DNA of 64,000 bases. It comes from Undaria pinnatifida. Its lineage: Eukaryota > Sar > Phaeophyceae > Laminariales > Alariaceae. The position numbers and the translations under genes are program-made. The stretch spans positions 31,998,314 through 32,062,313 of the forward strand of contig JABAKD010000025.1 in assembly GCA_012845835.1 (NCBI GenBank), in the 5' to 3' direction. The notes below the pieces were generated by a model. That model made no database searches. It was not told the origin of the DNA and saw only the letters and a list, made by a program, of their open reading frames with translations. Within the stretch, counting starts at the first letter, position 1. Every line of letters starts with the position of its first letter. Shown piece by piece: positions 63,906 to 64,000 of the stretch.

Positions 63906-64000
63906 CCTAGGTTTATGACGCATTCATCTTGCAAGAGGAAGAATGGCGTTTCGAATGGCGTTTCGAATAGCGTTTCATATGCATGGCGTTTCGTATGCAT

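Overview
This window looks like nuclear DNA of a flagellated eukaryote, most likely a stramenopile (brown-alga-like). The reasons are: no bacterial gene packing; very short exons (31 to 340 bases) with GT..AG borders and consistent reading phases, set in kilobase introns; TTAGGG-type interstitial repeats; a chromodomain Ty3/gypsy element; an axonemal-dynein-assembly type PIH1 gene; and a repeat load that dominates the sequence. The lineage is an inference. Most long open frames here are artefacts of tandem repeats. The real coding signal is in small exon islands recognised by family motifs plus splice sites.

Layout. 0.5-6.5 kb, + strand: 3' part of a leishmanolysin-like (M8) metallopeptidase, with two copies of a G-tract-rich interspersed repeat in consecutive introns. 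7.5-7.9 kb: decamer array. 8.7-10.0 kb: third G-tract repeat copy, inverted. 10.0-12.4 kb: orphan exons. 12.5-21.4 kb: a decayed Ty3/gypsy element (gag with CCHC knuckle, a NADAR/YbiA-like domain, a remnant of RNase H, integrase with DD35-G, chromodomain, C-terminal domain) followed by an LTR-like sequence. 21.4-33 kb: scattered orphan exons, a fourth G-tract repeat copy, a MITE, a SINE with poly(A) tail and target-site duplication, and an unidentified multi-exon gene at 30.9-32.6 kb. 33-39 kb: telomere-like, TCATA and ATGATGTT arrays. 40.4-43.7 kb, - strand: a four-exon ARL2BP/BART-domain gene, divergent from an unidentified + strand ORF at 44.2 kb. 44.6-46.0 kb: a TA-flanked terminal-inverted-repeat DNA transposon inserted in a fifth repeat copy. 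46-50 kb: hairpins and decayed coding fragments. 50.8 kb to at least 60.6 kb (possibly 63.5 kb), + strand: a PIH1-domain gene whose introns hold a palindromic minisatellite, a MITE, a decayed minus-strand coding element, about 100 copies of GGGTC, and an array built from the gene's own exon/splice-donor junction.

Functional picture. PIH1 proteins are co-chaperones for dynein-arm and other HSP90-client assembly, and BART-domain proteins bind ARL2/ARL3 GTPases, so both fit a cell that builds flagella. The M8 protein is a secreted or membrane zinc peptidase. Everything else is mobile, tandem-repeat or unidentified sequence. No tRNA, rRNA or CRISPR was found.
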